This document shows positions 28,693 to 44,000 of a DNA stretch of 64,000 bases, piece by piece (the first letter of the stretch is position 1; each line of letters opens with the position of its first letter). The DNA comes from Phorcus lineatus. Its lineage: Eukaryota; Mollusca; Gastropoda; Trochida; Trochidae. The position numbers were made by a program, and so were the translations under genes. Below the pieces are notes generated by a model, which was given only the letters and a program-made list of their open reading frames with translations, was not told the DNA's origin and did no database searches. Location: contig OV121081.1 of assembly GCA_921293015.1 (NCBI GenBank), positions 24,865,158-24,929,157 on the forward strand, written 5' to 3'.

Positions 28693-31600
28693 GGTAATGA
28701 ACAAAGCAACTCAACGCATCATGAAATTTGATAGGCTGCTTGTTGAAAAAAAAGCCTTTCATGTTTTAGGTAGGTATCAGTTGTTCGGTTCTTTTATTTG
28801 AAAATTCATTAAAATTTCATTTCTTTGGTAGTTCAGGCCATATTCAGGTCATTTTAACATTCTGTTGACAACACTAATCTGCTAATCCGTGCACAGAACT
28901 TTATTTCCATAAGGTATCAAATTGCTTTTCACCAGCCTAAGCATTTATTGTTAGCATGATTTACTGATAAAAATACCCCTTATAAGACATTCTCCTTAAA
29001 CATTAAACATTTTTAATGAAACAAAACACTTATATTTGAGAAAAATACTAATTTTCAAGTAATCTTGAACACCATGAAAAAAAAAAATCCCAAAATGAAA
29101 GAAATGCCTCCAAATGACATTAAGGGTCTTTTATTACTGAAATTTCACACTTGAAGAAAGTCTTTAATTAACTTGAAGGAAGGTCCAAGAGAGATGAAAA
29201 TGAAAATTTCAATTATGCGAGGACAATAAATTGATGGTATCAGTCTTGTGGCCATCCTGCAGAGAGCTGAGATGGGAGAGATTACGCTGAGATTGAGTAC
29301 TAGTTTCCTGGAGACTGCTACAAGGATCGATGCTATCAGCAGACAAGATTAAGTACTATCTTCCTAACAAGTACTTAAAACCGATTATATTTTTCAAGCA
29401 AACCTGCACCAATGTTAGCTTTAATAACATCTCAATTATCAGTGTTTCAAGATTCAACATTATCCTACAGCTGATACAGTATATTTATTAATTTACATAC
29501 TTCCATAACAATACTTCATAACACACCATAAATTTACAATCTCTTTACAACTGCTCCAGGAGCACTGACACCCTTCTATTGATTTCTACTCCTTCCTTCT
29601 CAAGTCTATCCCTAAATAAACGTCAGTTTTCAGGAAGCATGCATCACATGCCTCCTTAACTATTTGTGAACACCGGTCGTCCGTCAGCTAAACAAGGGGA
29701 TCTTAGGCTCACAGTGAGAGCACGGCCATCCTATCGCTCAGTCACCAATCACTTTTCTGACATGTCAATGGGCTGTGAGTATTGGAGGGAAGGTGGGGTT
29801 TGAATAAGGAACACAACAGGCTCAGGGTTTGAACTGGTTCAAGTTGAATACAATTTACATAACCAAACCCTTGTATCTTCTCTTATTTATTTCAGGAAGT
29901 GATAAAGCATATTGAAGACTCAAGGCTTGTTCTGATGTTTGAAGATCTAAACCTATGTATCTTATCTTATTTCTTTTCTTTTTATTGATTCTCTAAGGTA
30001 AATAAGTAGCATACTATAATGGTTACCAAGAAATAATTTGAAAAGTTTCAATTGGCTATTTGAAAACTTAATGCCATCACAAAGCAATATTTTTGAAAAA
30101 AACAAACCCAAACAATCCTGAGAAAAATACTTCAGCATGTGTAACAGATGTTTTCTCTGCTTTTCGGAACATTGACAAGAACAAGTCCTTAAGCTTCAGG
30201 TGAAAAAATTAGCAACATCACAACAACAGGAAGTAGTTTCGCAGTTGGCGTAGTGGCTGGTTCAACGTGACACAGGCAAGGGTTCAAGTCCCATGTTTGT
30301 CTTAGTCCCCCATTCCAGCTTTCCCCCCAGCCAATCTCCTACAGCCTACACTAGCCCCTATTGTCAGCAACATCGTAAATCTTGTGTCACTCTGTCAGGC
30401 TTTCCTTCTCAAATATCTGACTTTTTACGAGACGTTTGGTAGTTAAAAGATAAGAGATAGAAGACCAGGAATATCTTTCAAGACAGTGACCTAAATACAA
30501 ATTTGTAGAAATCTTTAGTAATTAAATATGAAAAATAAAAAACTTCTCAAACTAAAATGAAAAATGGTTTCCAGTTAAGTTTCAAAATTTCGTGAGTCTT
30601 GATACCTGAGCAAAGATCTTACCAGTAATTATCAGCACTTAACAACAGCATTTTGATCAAACATTTTCAAATCGACCAGCTCACAATGAACATGCCCATC
30701 TCAACTAGGACCATGTTTACAATACACAAGCATAAAATAAATGACAATGTTTACAATTTAGCTTGGATGAGTGACAGGGACGTCAGTTGTGGGAACGGAG
30801 ACGACACATGAGCTCCGAGTTCGCATTCCCGAATGAGTTGGAGCAATCAACACTGACAGAGGAGACAGCATCTAGCAGCTGATCCTCCACATAATAAGGT
30901 AGAACTGTCACCTTTCATCATCAACATGTGACCAGCAGCATATCAGGACCAACTTCCACACACAGAGTTCATAGCATCCATTCATACAGCCGCTAGTAGA
31001 TGTAAACGCTGACTTGTGACTCAGAACTCTAGCATCACATAAACTTACCCTAAAGATGTGAAGATAGTACGTAATACTTTCACTGGATCAGTCAGTATAG
31101 AAGAGTTTCATAAATTCAGCCTTAATGAATACAAGGAGCTAGAGAGGAGAGAAGGGGGAGGCGTTTAATAATAACTCTTTATTGTTGAAAATGTATTTGG
31201 CACCCAGCAACCAACGTCAGTTCAAGTGATGTTCAATCCTTTAAATGTTGAGCATCAAGCAAGGAAGCAACATCTACCACTTGAAACCTCATGCTGGAAT
31301 AAATTTTTCTTCAATAGGAAGAAACCCAAGGGGGACCTTTCTTTGATACAACAAAACCTCTAAAAGTTCCTCAATCAGTCACTATACCATTATAACACAA
31401 TTCTCTTGGAAGTGTATATCAAATTTTGTGCTAGTTCCTTATAATTTCATTAACACGAGTTTTAAAGATTTATTAACAACATGATCATGAAAAGGGAAAA
31501 GTTGCACCTTTATTCTGATACAACACATGTCATCAAATTGACCCTCGCCAAATAACAGAGAAACAGCATTACACCAGGAAATCAGATCCACGAGAGAAGG

Positions 31601-31750
31601 TGTGATAATTATCTGCTCTAAGACAGAACCATGTTCCCAATGAGTGACCTGCAGTTGGCGTGTGTGCTGCATCCTGTTGTAACCCAACAACCTCCAACGA
31701 GCCACTGTAATTATAGTCCAAATAGTTCCACAGCACCAGGATATCTAGTT
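28693..31750. other. Non-coding stretch
   Basis: No convincing gene. The region holds a tRNA-like SINE head at 30.24 kb and otherwise unrecognised AT-rich sequence. Confidence 0.35.
30238..30420 (+). repeat. tRNA-like SINE fragment
   Basis: GGCGTAGTGGCTGGTTCAAC resembles box A and AAGGGTTCAAGTCCC box B. A pyrimidine-rich body follows. No acceptor-stem pairing is apparent, so a functional tRNA is unlikely. Confidence 0.45.
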
Positions 31751-31753
31751 TAA

Positions 31754-32232
31754 CATTCAGGAAACAGATACCTTGCCCAACAGCATTTCTATATCAAGCT
31801 ATATGGAGCTATAAAGCCATTTCTCCATGATTGCTGCATATGCTGTGATTAATAGGTAGAAACTCTATTTTCCGAAAAAAACAAACCATAAACTCTGAAT
31901 TATTGCAATAGACGGGTACTTTTCCTATCACTGAATGCAAAGTGGTTGCACCTTGTAGAAGTACCATGGAGTTCATGTGTGACCATGTAGACGATTCAGG
32001 AAACAGATACTTTGCCAAATAACACTTCTACTGCAAGCGTAGGAAATAGAGCTATAAAGCCATTTTCCTTGATTGCTGCAAATGTTGTGGATAATAGTCA
32101 GAAACTGAACAGTCTCCTAAAAACACCATAAACTCAGAAATACTGCAGTAGAAGAGTACTTTCCCATTAAATGCACCAAACAGTTTTCCCATTTGATTCC
32201 TGTATAACAATGCACACCATGTGTGACTAACT
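31754..32232. repeat. 240-bp tandem duplication, two copies
   Basis: ATTCAGGAAACAGATAC starts at 31754 and again at 31994. Both copies share GAGCTATAAAGCCATTT, a TTGATTGCTGCA-ATG segment and CACCATGTGTGAC-type ends. The copies are diverged by indels. Confidence 0.7.
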
Positions 32233-34060
32233 CACATGGCTATGTATGACAATCTAGGGTAGTGTCATGGAATCAGAATTGATAACTCAATGCTCGTAGA
32301 ACTGTTGTCCACATCTCAGGCAAATTTAGTCCATATGTATTCTTATCTGTATGAGTGTGGGTCTGTCTACATGCAGGACAGACAATCATACAATGGGGTG
32401 AAGAATTCACCTCAGAGTCCGGTCATAGGTTTGGCTATAAAACAAATGAGAATGTCAACACCGCCGGCATGCACAGTAGAGCTAAGTGAGTGATAAGGGG
32501 GTGCTAATAAGCAGTTATACCTCCCTGGCCACTAGCTGGCATGTGCTAGGATGTGGGAAGGAAGTAAACCATTACATCTGCTGGCTGGCTGTGAGCTATG
32601 TCAACTTAGTGAAACAATGTACTGGTTGAGTCAGATGGAAAGCTTCATTCTCTACATGGAGGTACTCACTGGCTGAAAGTTTTCAAACAGATTCACTGAG
32701 GCTAGAAGACAGGTGATCAACGTACAAGGGTTTGAAATGGAGCATGCTCTAAAGGGGCTTCACAGACATCATATATACAGGGGTTAGATACATGGATGAT
32801 ATAAGAAGAGGGACAAACTTATCATTTCTTTACATTGGCTTAACACAGTGATCATTCATTCAAAGGGTAACACAAATTGATCTTTATATTTCAAGCTTCA
32901 TCCACATTGAGGGATTCCACAAGGACCTTGTGTATAATGTTATCATACAGAAGAATCATACTAACACAGGGTGTAGGAAAATTTATAGTACAAACACACA
33001 AATTACTCACATAGTTCACACAAAACTAACAGGTTTAAAGCACATAGGAAATCAAGACACTGAGAGGGTAAATGTGGGGACAGCTACAAGGTGAAAAGGT
33101 CACACAAAGGGAGCCACTCCCATAATCTACAATGGTTTGTTTACTTAAACTCAGTCTGATAAGTCAGTGATTCATCTTTGTGATAAATGTTATCTCTCAC
33201 GTCTACTGTGTTAACAAAGTGTGCTTCAAAACACACCAGAAAAACTGGACCCGCCACTGAAGAAAACTTTAAAACCATTTGCTTTTAAAGAGGAGAAGTA
33301 ACGCATGAATTTGATTATTACAAATTAGTATCTGTATTCGCTTCACTTATATCAATCTATAGAGCCAAAAAAAATTGAAAATATATACGCTTTAATATGA
33401 CCTTTTATACCCCTGTTTTGGATAGCCGCCTAATGAGACTGGCGAACGCTTACACAAAATCACCGAAGCATGACTCGAAGCCACGCCCAGTGTGTGACGT
33501 GCTAGTGGGCAGCTGAAAGCCCAGCCCTTTGATTTTCTCTGTATTTTTAAGCTAATTCAACAGCAAAATAGAGGCGATAGCATGACCGAAAGAATTCCAA
33601 AATACGATATATAACGGCTTCATGATATCAACTTTCCCTCTCAGTCGTCAAATCCATCTTAATTAGACTGTGACAATCCTTGGACGCGGTTTTCTTGGGT
33701 GGGTTTATTATCAAAAAGGTAAAGAACTTGGTCGGTGAGAGATCAAATTACAATGGGATATCACGTAGTGTTACAACATGAAGTTATAAATTGTCTCGAA
33801 AAAATGAAGGTTTTTGTAAAAAACGGGAGACAATGTGGAACTTTGTTAATGTCTATAGAACAAATAATTTTGTTTCACTTCACTTTCATGACAACTTAGT
33901 ACTTATTGGAATATTCGTGTGTATTTAACTAACACATATCACATTCTTATCTAGTATAACATCTCACACCGTGTTGCAATATCTCTGTCTTTGAATTTAA
34001 CAATAAATGACATGAAAACATACCTGACGCAAGCGTTAGAAACATCCTATGTAATCCTAA
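32233..34060. other. Non-coding stretch
   Basis: No gene recognised. A somewhat GC-richer block at 33.42-33.56 kb may be part of an old repeat. Confidence 0.3.
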
Positions 34061-34067
34061 AAATGTT

Positions 34068-34503
34068 GGGTCCCGTTATTCACGATGTACTTTTTTAAAT
34101 GTGTGTCATCGTCCTTAGAGGTGCATGAGCCAAATCTCCTTCTCTTAATTTATTGGTTGAATATATATTCTACAAGTTCATTGGTTCAAAATGACTGGAC
34201 GCCTTGACAATAAACTAAGTACCAGTCGAATGCCAAGAGTTACGCCATTATGACAGGACATATATTCCGCTTGGCGGGTCCAAGGCGTTACAATTCAATT
34301 AGAGACCATTAAATCAAGAATTGAAATTGAATGCAATAGGATTACATAACGGCCACCTATGTGTCATAAAAAACAAACAAACTAGTTAAACCAATTTGAT
34401 TGTTGTGAAAACATTTGGCAGACGTCGTAATTGATGAACAACTTAAATTCAAGGTTAACCTTAGTGACTTAAGGCTACCTTAGAGTTTTGTGCAACGGGA
34501 CCC
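34068..34503. mobile_element. Probable 436-bp TIR element
   Basis: GGGTCCCGTT at 34068 is mirrored by AACGGGACCC ending at 34503. The right end reads, in reverse, GGGTCCCGTTGCACAAAACT, a widespread animal DNA-transposon end type. The interiors of the arms do not pair well. Confidence 0.5.
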
Positions 34504-34872
34504 AGGAAATTATCTTTGAATGTACATTTATGATGTATGACCTACAAATGTGATAGGATTTGACTTCCACTTAGCTATTCTTACGACGATATCAACAATA
34601 ATGTCTCACTCACCATACACTACATGCCTACATTACATTTAGAAAATTGTGTGAACGCCAAAATACATAAAAATATGGATATCATATTCAAATAATCAAT
34701 GGTCAATAATACATTCAATTTTATTTTTATTATTTCTGTTGACTGAAAAGATATATTAATATAATGGAGAATTGTTTTTAAAAATAATCAGTCCAATGCA
34801 ATTTAGCATTAATAGTAAATTCTGAGTTTTGTTGTAATAGCATAAAAATTAAATTGAAAATGCCAAAAGAAA

Positions 34873-35073
34873 TTAAAACCAGTCGATGTTGTTCAATCTG
34901 TCTCGGTTTTGATTGCTTGTCGTCTCTTCTGTTTCTGTGCCACTCGAACTGTCATTTGGCTCATATAAGTAAGGAAAAGTATCGTCCCCGTCAATTGAAA
35001 TAAGCGTTTCTGAACATGATGAGACACATTCCATAGATAATGATATCTCGCTTTCTAAATAGCTGGTGGACAT
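34873..35073 (-). CDS. Possible first exon or remnant with a P2X7-C-terminal-like N-end
   Basis: An AUG-initiated 66-codon frame, acidic and rich in Ser and Thr. Its second half reads DDTFPYLYEPNDSSSGTE and ends RLNNIDWF before a stop. The order PY-x-x-EP, then R-L-x-N-x-DW, resembles the stretch before the Cys cluster of P2X7-C-terminal-like domain proteins, which are common in invertebrates. The expected DWC and following cysteines are missing. Either a weak donor lies at the DW codons or this is a decayed fragment. The resemblance is by eye and short. Confidence 0.25.
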   Translation of the reverse strand: MSTSYLESEISLSMECVSSCSETLISIDGDDTFPYLYEPNDSSSGTETEETTSNQNRDRLNNIDWF

Positions 35074-38000
35074 TATGCGTTAATACTTAATAAAGGTTAT
35101 ATTTTTATGGGATTAAGGATGCCGGTGCATCCCTCAATATAATGTCCAATAAGTGAGCATAGTTCATGTAAGAAATACTTCCGGGATCTCACGCGTTAGC
35201 GCAATCTTATAACTATGACAACATGGCGCAGGGTCGTGACTTTGAAAAACATTTCGTAGGAAAGTGCACACAGCATCGTATTTAATCAGGGTCTTGGGCT
35301 TGCAAAAATAGAAATATCCAGACAATGAATTAAACAATAGATTCCTTTAAGGTTTGAGTTGTTTGGATAACGTTTAGTAGGTAAAACCGACAGTTAAACT
35401 GTGAGATTTACTATCGGCTAGTGTTGTTTTACATAACGAGCGAATGATGATATGCCAACTAGCACGTCACGAAAGATTCACGCTTCAGTGACCACAGGGC
35501 CTTTCAGGTTCTGCTCGCCGGTCGTAATTAGGCAATTAAATTACAAAGCCGTAATTATGTTGTTTAGCGGCCGATTTCAGAAATTTAAAGTTGAGTCCAC
35601 GTCAAATTGTAATCCCTTTTAACGAATTCCGAAATCGACCATAGGGCATTTCACCCGATCTTTAAATGTATACCATTTTCATAAGCACCAAGTTGATGAG
35701 GTCAATGGTTCCTGGCAGAAGTTCTGCTTCTGCTTGAAGAATTCCTTCTTGAGCTAATATTTCAATAACCTTTTCAATGCTTGCCCTATGGCAATTCTTG
35801 GAAATTCTTGGCAATTTGTAAACAAGCCGCAAATCACTTATGGTTAATCTTATTCAGCTTAAGGGTTTGGTTATTCTACCATACATGTCTACTAACATGT
35901 ACTAACTGTCATTAATGTGTAACAGCAGATACTGTAAATGCAGCGTCTGATGTGAGAATCTGCCTAAAAGGAACCACTTGTAGATAAAAAAAACTGAGCA
36001 AGGTAAATGGTTGTAGTTGGTTTATACCATTCAAGTTGTAGGATCTTTTTTAATGTGTGTAGTTGTTGAGGTTAAATGCACAAGATGTTACAAGCCAGAG
36101 CATGTTAACAGCCTAAGAAACATTCATCAGATCACTATACAGTGTTGTCAGCTTTCATGATAAAAATGTCAAACATATAAAATCTTTTGATGATCCTTTG
36201 AATCGTTCTCTAAAAAAGGAAATGATTTCAATTTTAATTTTCGGTAAGACGACAAAATCATTTTTCATCTTTCACCACGATTTCAATCAGTTTGTTCTTT
36301 TCGATGGCACAACAGTGTCTTGAGGTTAAGAAGTCATAAATTTTTTTTTTGACCTTGTGAAATGTTATTGCAATAAAATGAACAATATCTTTACAAATAT
36401 TTTTTCAATATCATTTTACACATACACCTCAAAGGTGACGACACCCCTGGCAGATTGGTTATGTTATTAGTGCAGTTTCACAAATAAGCCTCCAAACAGA
36501 CAAAGCAACTATAGGTTCAATGCCCTCCATTTCAGTGCGCTTATAAAATTCTTTGAAAAATATTGAATGAAATACCTTGAATAGACACCCTGAATAGAAT
36601 TCACACCTGCTTGATTTCTGTGAAGAATATAAAATGAATATGGTATTCATGCAGATGTAATATGCAGCACATTACTAACCACAGAGCGAACTTCACATAA
36701 AGAGGATCAGACAAGGTAATTCATTGTAATCACACACTCAGGGACTTTCGAAACCATCTCTCACCCTCCACAAACTATGGGTTGAATGAAGTACTTTTCA
36801 TCTGGAATCATGAACTAATAAACTAGCAACTTTGGACGCAGAAATTTATATAAAATTGGATTTTCCTGTAAGAAAGTGAATTTTTAAAACAAAATCTTCT
36901 TTAAAAAACTTCCAATATAAGCAATCAAGAGTAATTTTTCAAGTAAATTTATTTGAGAAACATGATGTACTCTTTATACTAATTTCAAGATGAACACTTG
37001 CGTTTGTTTAAGTTTTGGGATAAATTGTTATTCAATACCTACAAATTTAGTTTAAAACTGAAGATCTTAGTAAGAACAATAATTCACTATATTTCTCATT
37101 CTAATGTTTGGCCATGCAAGTTGAACTATTATCATATATTGCCTAAATGGGACTACCGCATTGAGGAAGCAGTATTGTTTGCAGGGTCACTTAGAAGGGG
37201 AAATGAGTTTCAAGTAACTCCTTGACGTTGATCTATCGCTCTCACACTCCTTGTCAAACAATACTTCATTGGTTACAGTGTAACAGAGCTTACAGCGTAA
37301 CAATCCTTACAGCCCGGCGTGTACATATCTGCCAATCACATAGATCCAATATGAGTTGTCACTCAACTGGCAGAGACCTTCAGGTGTTACCTACCATTGC
37401 TGGGGGGGCTGTACGGGTCACCCGCGCCTACCAGAAATAGTTACCGGTCCAGTCATACCGCTACACCTCACTGACCCCATGTATAAGAAGTAACATTCCC
37501 GGAGTGTTTATCAAGCGACAGTGTTGGAATCTATGAACTGATAGGAAGTGAGGGTGTATCTTAGACATGCCTCATTGACTTTCCTCATTCATCTCAATTA
37601 ATCATCGGCAATCCTCTAAAAAAATATTTACAACATTTTGAACATCTAAGATGTTCTGAGACAATATTTGAACCAGTAATTTCATCTGTATTTCAAAAAA
37701 AGGCTCACATACTGAATAAGAATAAGGATAAATGAAACTTTTTGAAAAAAAAAAGATAATGACTCACTATAAAATTTATCATAGAAAAGAATATTACTTA
37801 TTTGTCCAGTAGAGTACTACGTGCAAAACAATCTACATTAGAAAAAATATTTGAATGAAATCAGAATTCAAATCGAAGGTATACTACAGGTTTCTACGAA
37901 CTTAAGAATGCTGCATAATGCTACAAAAAATGTGACCTAGTTTTAAAACAAAGCTTGAGGCCCCAGGACCATGACAGGTCATTACTCATGGAAGTGCAAG

Positions 38001-41000
38001 CTCAGCACTTTTAATCCAGTGGACAGTGGAGCAAGCATAGGTCAGCATACAGAAGTATAAAGTAGAAACTTTTTAATCTAGTGGATGACAGGCTTAGTGA
38101 GTCTGACTGCTCTGTCATAGCATATCATCATCACACTGTGATCTCTCAAACAATTACCCGCAGTCGAAAAGGTCAGGAAAATACTTCAACCTTTGATACT
38201 GAAATTTACACTTTGCTTTCCTGGACATTTCAAAATAGCTCTGAATTAAGTTCGCATCAATATACAACCCTGTGTAGGCTAGCCTTTTGTTCAATATGAC
38301 ACATTTCAAAATTTCAAACAATATTTAGAAAATGAAATAAAAAAATTAAAAGAATAACTTGAGAACTTTCAGATATAAATTAAGGCTCTCATTTTCTCGC
38401 TATTGCTTTCTATCTTATTCTAATGTCTGAATGATAGACTATCTTAAAGTAATGCGGAACCTCCATTTTATTTCTGACATTTGACCGAACTATAGAGTAA
38501 GTAAGCTGAGTATGTAACCTAAACTATTAAAAACATTCAAGCTCAGTCTATGAATGAAATGGACAATATCATCATTGAAAAGTACCAAGAACTTCATTTC
38601 TTCTATCCCAATTAGGCTACCACTGGTTCGTAAGACACCCAGAAAATGTAATCTTATATGGTGTCAGCTCAGGTCTAAATTGTGGGACCTACCACTGTGA
38701 TAAGTCATAAGGTCAACAGCATCCTCATATTTCAGCACCAGTCATTAGGCAATCAGTATCATTTGCACCAATCAAACGCCTGTTGTGAGATTCCAGACAG
38801 TAATGGGGGCTGTTATAGTACATTATATCATGTCATGCATACCAAGGTGAGAGGGGAGTCACACATATCTCCCGGGCATGGTGTTGAGTAGGGACGACAG
38901 GTCAGTTGATTTAGTAGATATAGTTACATAATCACTAGCAAGAAGATCAACATATTTTAAGCTAGTGATTATCAAACTATAAAATATCAGTTAAGGTAGA
39001 TCAACACTTGTCAATTTAGTCCTGTTCAAACTGTATGAAATATCCATTAAGGACAAATAACAAACATTTAATTATTTAAAGTAAGATATCCAAAATATTT
39101 CTGCCAATCTCAATCCAGTTTTCTTTTCAACTGTCTAATATCTAATATATCCATCGACAGATACAAATGACAAGAATTAACCCAAGTTATTACTCATTTT
39201 GGCAATTTTGTTCCCCCATGTCACAAGAATAAATTTGTTCAAGACAATCAAATTGTAGACTTTCCCTTCACTTCCTGTTTATGTTCTAATGTTCTACAAC
39301 AGTGTTACTTCATGTACAATATATATACATTTAGCAGGAAATAGCACACAACTCTCAAAAAACATTACAGCAGAGGTGTTAAAAATCCATCCTTATGTTC
39401 CGATCAAACACGAAACACAAATTTTCCCTCTCCTCACCACGATTTCAAACATACATCAGCATGCCTTGTTATCAATTTTCTCTGTCACTGTTTGTTCTTG
39501 TCATAATTATGCAATCAAGGCAGAATTCCCTCCCTTACCCAAGTTCCCTGGGGCATGTCTGCGTACAAATCAATTTGAGTCAATAATTTCATCATCGTTC
39601 AAATATTCACGCAATCAGGACAAAAACAACATGTTAGACTGGCTATATTGGTTAGCAGCACATTCAATATCGAGTAATAGCCATCATACAGATTATTTTC
39701 AACCCAACAAAACATGTTAATTATCCTTTTCCAAGCTTTGCTACACCAAAGAACCTTTTCAGATTAGTTATTCTAAAACATTATGGAACAAACAATGTCC
39801 ATTAAAGCGGTGCTTTCAAGCCACCATACCATTGAACCCAAAGTATGAGTGGATATTCAGAAATTACATTACAAGAGCATGGCATTCAAAAATCCTAATC
39901 ATAAACAGGAAATAATTTGGATGGATTCATCTCAAGCTCAGCTGATCTCGCTTTGGGGTATTTACCGATGCATGGGGAAATCATGCATTGGGAAATCAGA
40001 AACAACAGGAAAATGAGAGAACACTGTCCAACAGTGATTATGAGTCAGACTGGACAGATAGAAGGACAAGCAGAGAGGACAGACTAAGAGGACAATTGAC
40101 AGACAGAGAGAGGACTAACAGTGAGACATGGAGAAGGACCAGAGACATAGACGACATGCAGACAATGACAGAGAGGAATAGCATTATCGATGGATAATAA
40201 CCTTATAGCGAAGTCACTTAGACTAGTCAAAGGCAACTAAGAGGTTATTGAAAAAAACAAGAAAATCATAATTTGGAGTCCAATTCATCTCTTGAATCAG
40301 CATGTACACTGGACGGACAAGACTTGGAGACAGACTGCACTGAGACACCCCTGGACACCATGGGCGAGATAATGAGCTGGTCTTGGACCCATCACTCAAA
40401 CCCAAATCTGCAGCCATTACTCAGGAAGACTCATCATAGTGAGAATGCCCTCGCCACAAACAATGCCTTCTTCGAGTCTCTCCAAACATAATCAATATTT
40501 GACATAAAACGAAAATGAAATGCTTGATTTCAATCAAGACTTGCTCGTTAATTGGAAGTGAATCCACACAAGATCCAATATCAATTTGTAGAAATCATCC
40601 TTGATATGAGAGAAAACAAAAACCTGTGTCATGAATATGAATATCTGTAGAAACTGGATTCTAATATTCAAACCGGGGAGGATGACACAAATACTTGCAC
40701 AGAGCTTGAATTTGATCATAAAGAGATCTCCTATGTTTTTCTTTGGCTTTCATCAGGATGGCAAACACCAGAGTTCAACTTCAGAGGGAGGGAGAAAGAA
40801 GGGACACATAAATAGCCGACGCGTACCCACTAAAATCAATACATCTCCTTGTGTGAAATCATTTCCGCTACATGACAACTTGCAGCTAACTAAAGGAATA
40901 AAGAGCTCTGAATGGTTTTGCATGCTCGAATAAAAAACAAGACGATTGATTATTCCCGTCTGTACCAAGAGACGTCCATTGTGGCTGAATTCTTCTCAAA

Positions 41001-44000
41001 ACAAATACTGGAAGCTTAGGATAAACCAAGGCTAGAAGCTGTGCCACAGAACAAGATTTCAAGAATATTTTCTCTGACGTATCATTACGATCTCATGAAA
41101 CCAGAATGATCAAATTTGGGCATTTCCAAAAATAACAAAATCAACTAATACAAACATCTTTTCTTTATGGTACACTGGCAAAAGGGAAAGAATCAATAAA
41201 TTTTTAGGGATGAATAAAGGCAAAATGATGTTAGTAATATAATAAAGAGGTTACTGAGAATGGTACTTACTGTTGACGGCATCTGCGTGGTGACAAATGA
41301 TGAAATCAAAAACCAAAATCCTTTAATCATACACACTCTAGGAAATGGAAACCAAAATTTAAAAGTTGTAGGTACAAACGTATGACTAAATATACACAAG
41401 GAAATACTGATGACTGCGAAGGGAAATCCTAAAGACAAGGATATGCTGAAGACAGCATTTTGGAGAATTGACACACAAGTGAAAAGGCTGTAAATTACAC
41501 ACACGTACGGCCATGAATCACTCTTGGTAATACTGGTTTATAGTCCTATCTGACAATCTTCACACCTCAGTGCTTCATTCCTTCACCCTTCCCATCAGAT
41601 AATCAGATAGAGCAAATCTGTAATAAAATCTGAACTGTTCATCTAACCTATTCTTCAAAAGGACTCCCAAGGGGGTAGTCTCCCCCTTGTAACCCCCACA
41701 TAACCCCCCGGCTCACTCATCAGTGAAGTTGAGAGTTGTAAGCCGACAGATAACAAACATGCACAAATAGGAAAACTCTGTTATAATTTATTCATCATTC
41801 CTATGCATTGTTTCTCGAAGGAACCTGCAGACCTTTCACAATGCAATGAAGGAAAATCGGAGACTGATTCCCAATCAAATAAAGTGATCAGCCAGTTCCA
41901 CGGTGCTGCCTCTCCCCTGGGTTCACAAACAGACGCAGGGGGCCTCCATCTTGTTATTTCCATTCTTAATCTCATTTCTTCCCATTCTCTCACACTCACT
42001 GCATTTAGTCATATTTAGCTGCATGTTTCAAAAGTAATCAAATTAGAAACATGAAAGAAATTATTCCACACAACCTTAAACTTTTATTTGAGTCTTGGAA
42101 TCAAAGAACTTAGCTGGAGGAAACGCAGGGTTCAGGATTGTAACTAATAGTTGGTCCTATTAGTGCCGATTCATTTGAAGCACATTCCACAGAGGAAATA
42201 GCTTGGTCAAGAAGCCTGCGGGTACTCCAGTCCAAATGAAATCATTAACTAGCCACTGGTCAGCCGGTCACTCTGAGATCAGGCAAGCTGGATACTCTGA
42301 GCATGTTGGCTCAGATTGAAAGGACCTGGAGTCAATTATTGCAAGTGGCCTTCTCCAGTAGCCTTTTCTTTCAGTGTGAATGAAGGTCTTTAGTTAACAT
42401 ACAGACAATCACTGTCAAATTAAAGAACAGATTTTTGTCTGATCCTATCTTCAGATGGCAATTACAGTTTAGGAGAGTACATATTCTTAAGGTAACCTTT
42501 AAATAGCTGGATGTCAAATGTAATCAAGTGCTGTGGTACATTCAAGTCCTTGATATGGTTGTCTGGGACCTAGACCTAGATTTGCATTTCAAGAGACCAT
42601 GATGTTTCATATTAATGCAAAAAGGGTTAATTATGAATCAAGGACTTTGAAAAAAGTCTAGTAATGTAGGGCTGTGATGTTTTATAGATCCATGAAAGAT
42701 GCAATGACAATTTCACCTTGGTTTTGTATACCACAAATTGGTAACAGTTTGTTCTTCGTCAAAACATGAAGAATTGGCCCAACTGTATCAGTACAGCCTG
42801 TCTTGTATATGTCATTGAGCATTGGATTACTGGATTCAATAATCTAAAGCTGTCTCCAGTCTGGCGGTTACACCAGGTCATTCCAATACACTCTGTCTCG
42901 TATTGACAGATTCATATCGATCCACTCTTAACTGAAAAACCCACAAACAGTGAGGAACTACTTCTTCAAGAATTTCTCCCACTGAAGCTAAAGCCTTCAT
43001 TTTAATAAACTAATTCACATTTCTAGATCTGAAAATTAATAAGCAGGGAAAAACTGCTTCAAAATATCTAATCCACTGTACGTCAAAACTTTTTAATTAT
43101 TTAAACACTTCACACCTTTAAATTTTAAGAGCCATAAAGATTGAAAAACTACATCATCAAACAAATTTTTTAACCTTATGAATCTCAAAGCTTACTTATC
43201 ATTCAAACCATTCACAGGTATATATCTGAACATTTTCTACAGCTAAGAAAGTAATTTTTCAAAATGGACTCCTATCCACTGAATCTCAAAGCTTTACTAC
43301 TATTCAAACAAACTGTTCAAGTGCTCAGTATAATCCAAACTTAATGTACTAAACCTCTTACAGACTACTGCACTCTATAAATCATAGTCTGATCCGGTAT
43401 GTGAGTGTGACCATTTGGTCAGCTACTACTTACAGAATAATAGATCTACATAAAGCATGTTAACCAGTCTCGAGGGGAACGTCCAGGTCACGGGTCACGA
43501 CCCAACAATAGCCATGTATTAAAGGGGCATAGACCTGTCTGTATGTATGACATGTTGATAACACCAGATTATCACGTGTATTTTCTATCATTCAGTGGAT
43601 GCCAGTTTGACGTAGCAAGACAATTGGCATGAGTGTTTCCTTAACAGTTTTGCACAAGACAAAGACAACTCACACAATTCTAACATACTTGTACAGAACA
43701 ACAGAGAAAGATTAAGATCATTATAGAGTGAACCTACATGGGCAACTGATTCTTGAGTATAATTTTAGGGGAGTGGGAGCAGGAAATGGGTTGTTCGTCG
43801 AACACAAAGGGGGCTTTACGTGTCTTACATGATATTCTTCCAAAGATTTGGACCACTAGATATTTGTTAATATTTCTGGAACACAGAGTAACATTATGGC
43901 TGTCTTGGAGGCCAGTAAGAACAAGTCAGTTGAATAATATAAATATTCCATTGTCTGTTCAATATTCATTTGTCATACCAAGGATTTAAATAGACTCCTG

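Noticed and set aside
39289..39720. 143-codon plus-strand frame
   Set aside because: No signal, domain or splice context; composition like the surrounding AT-rich DNA.
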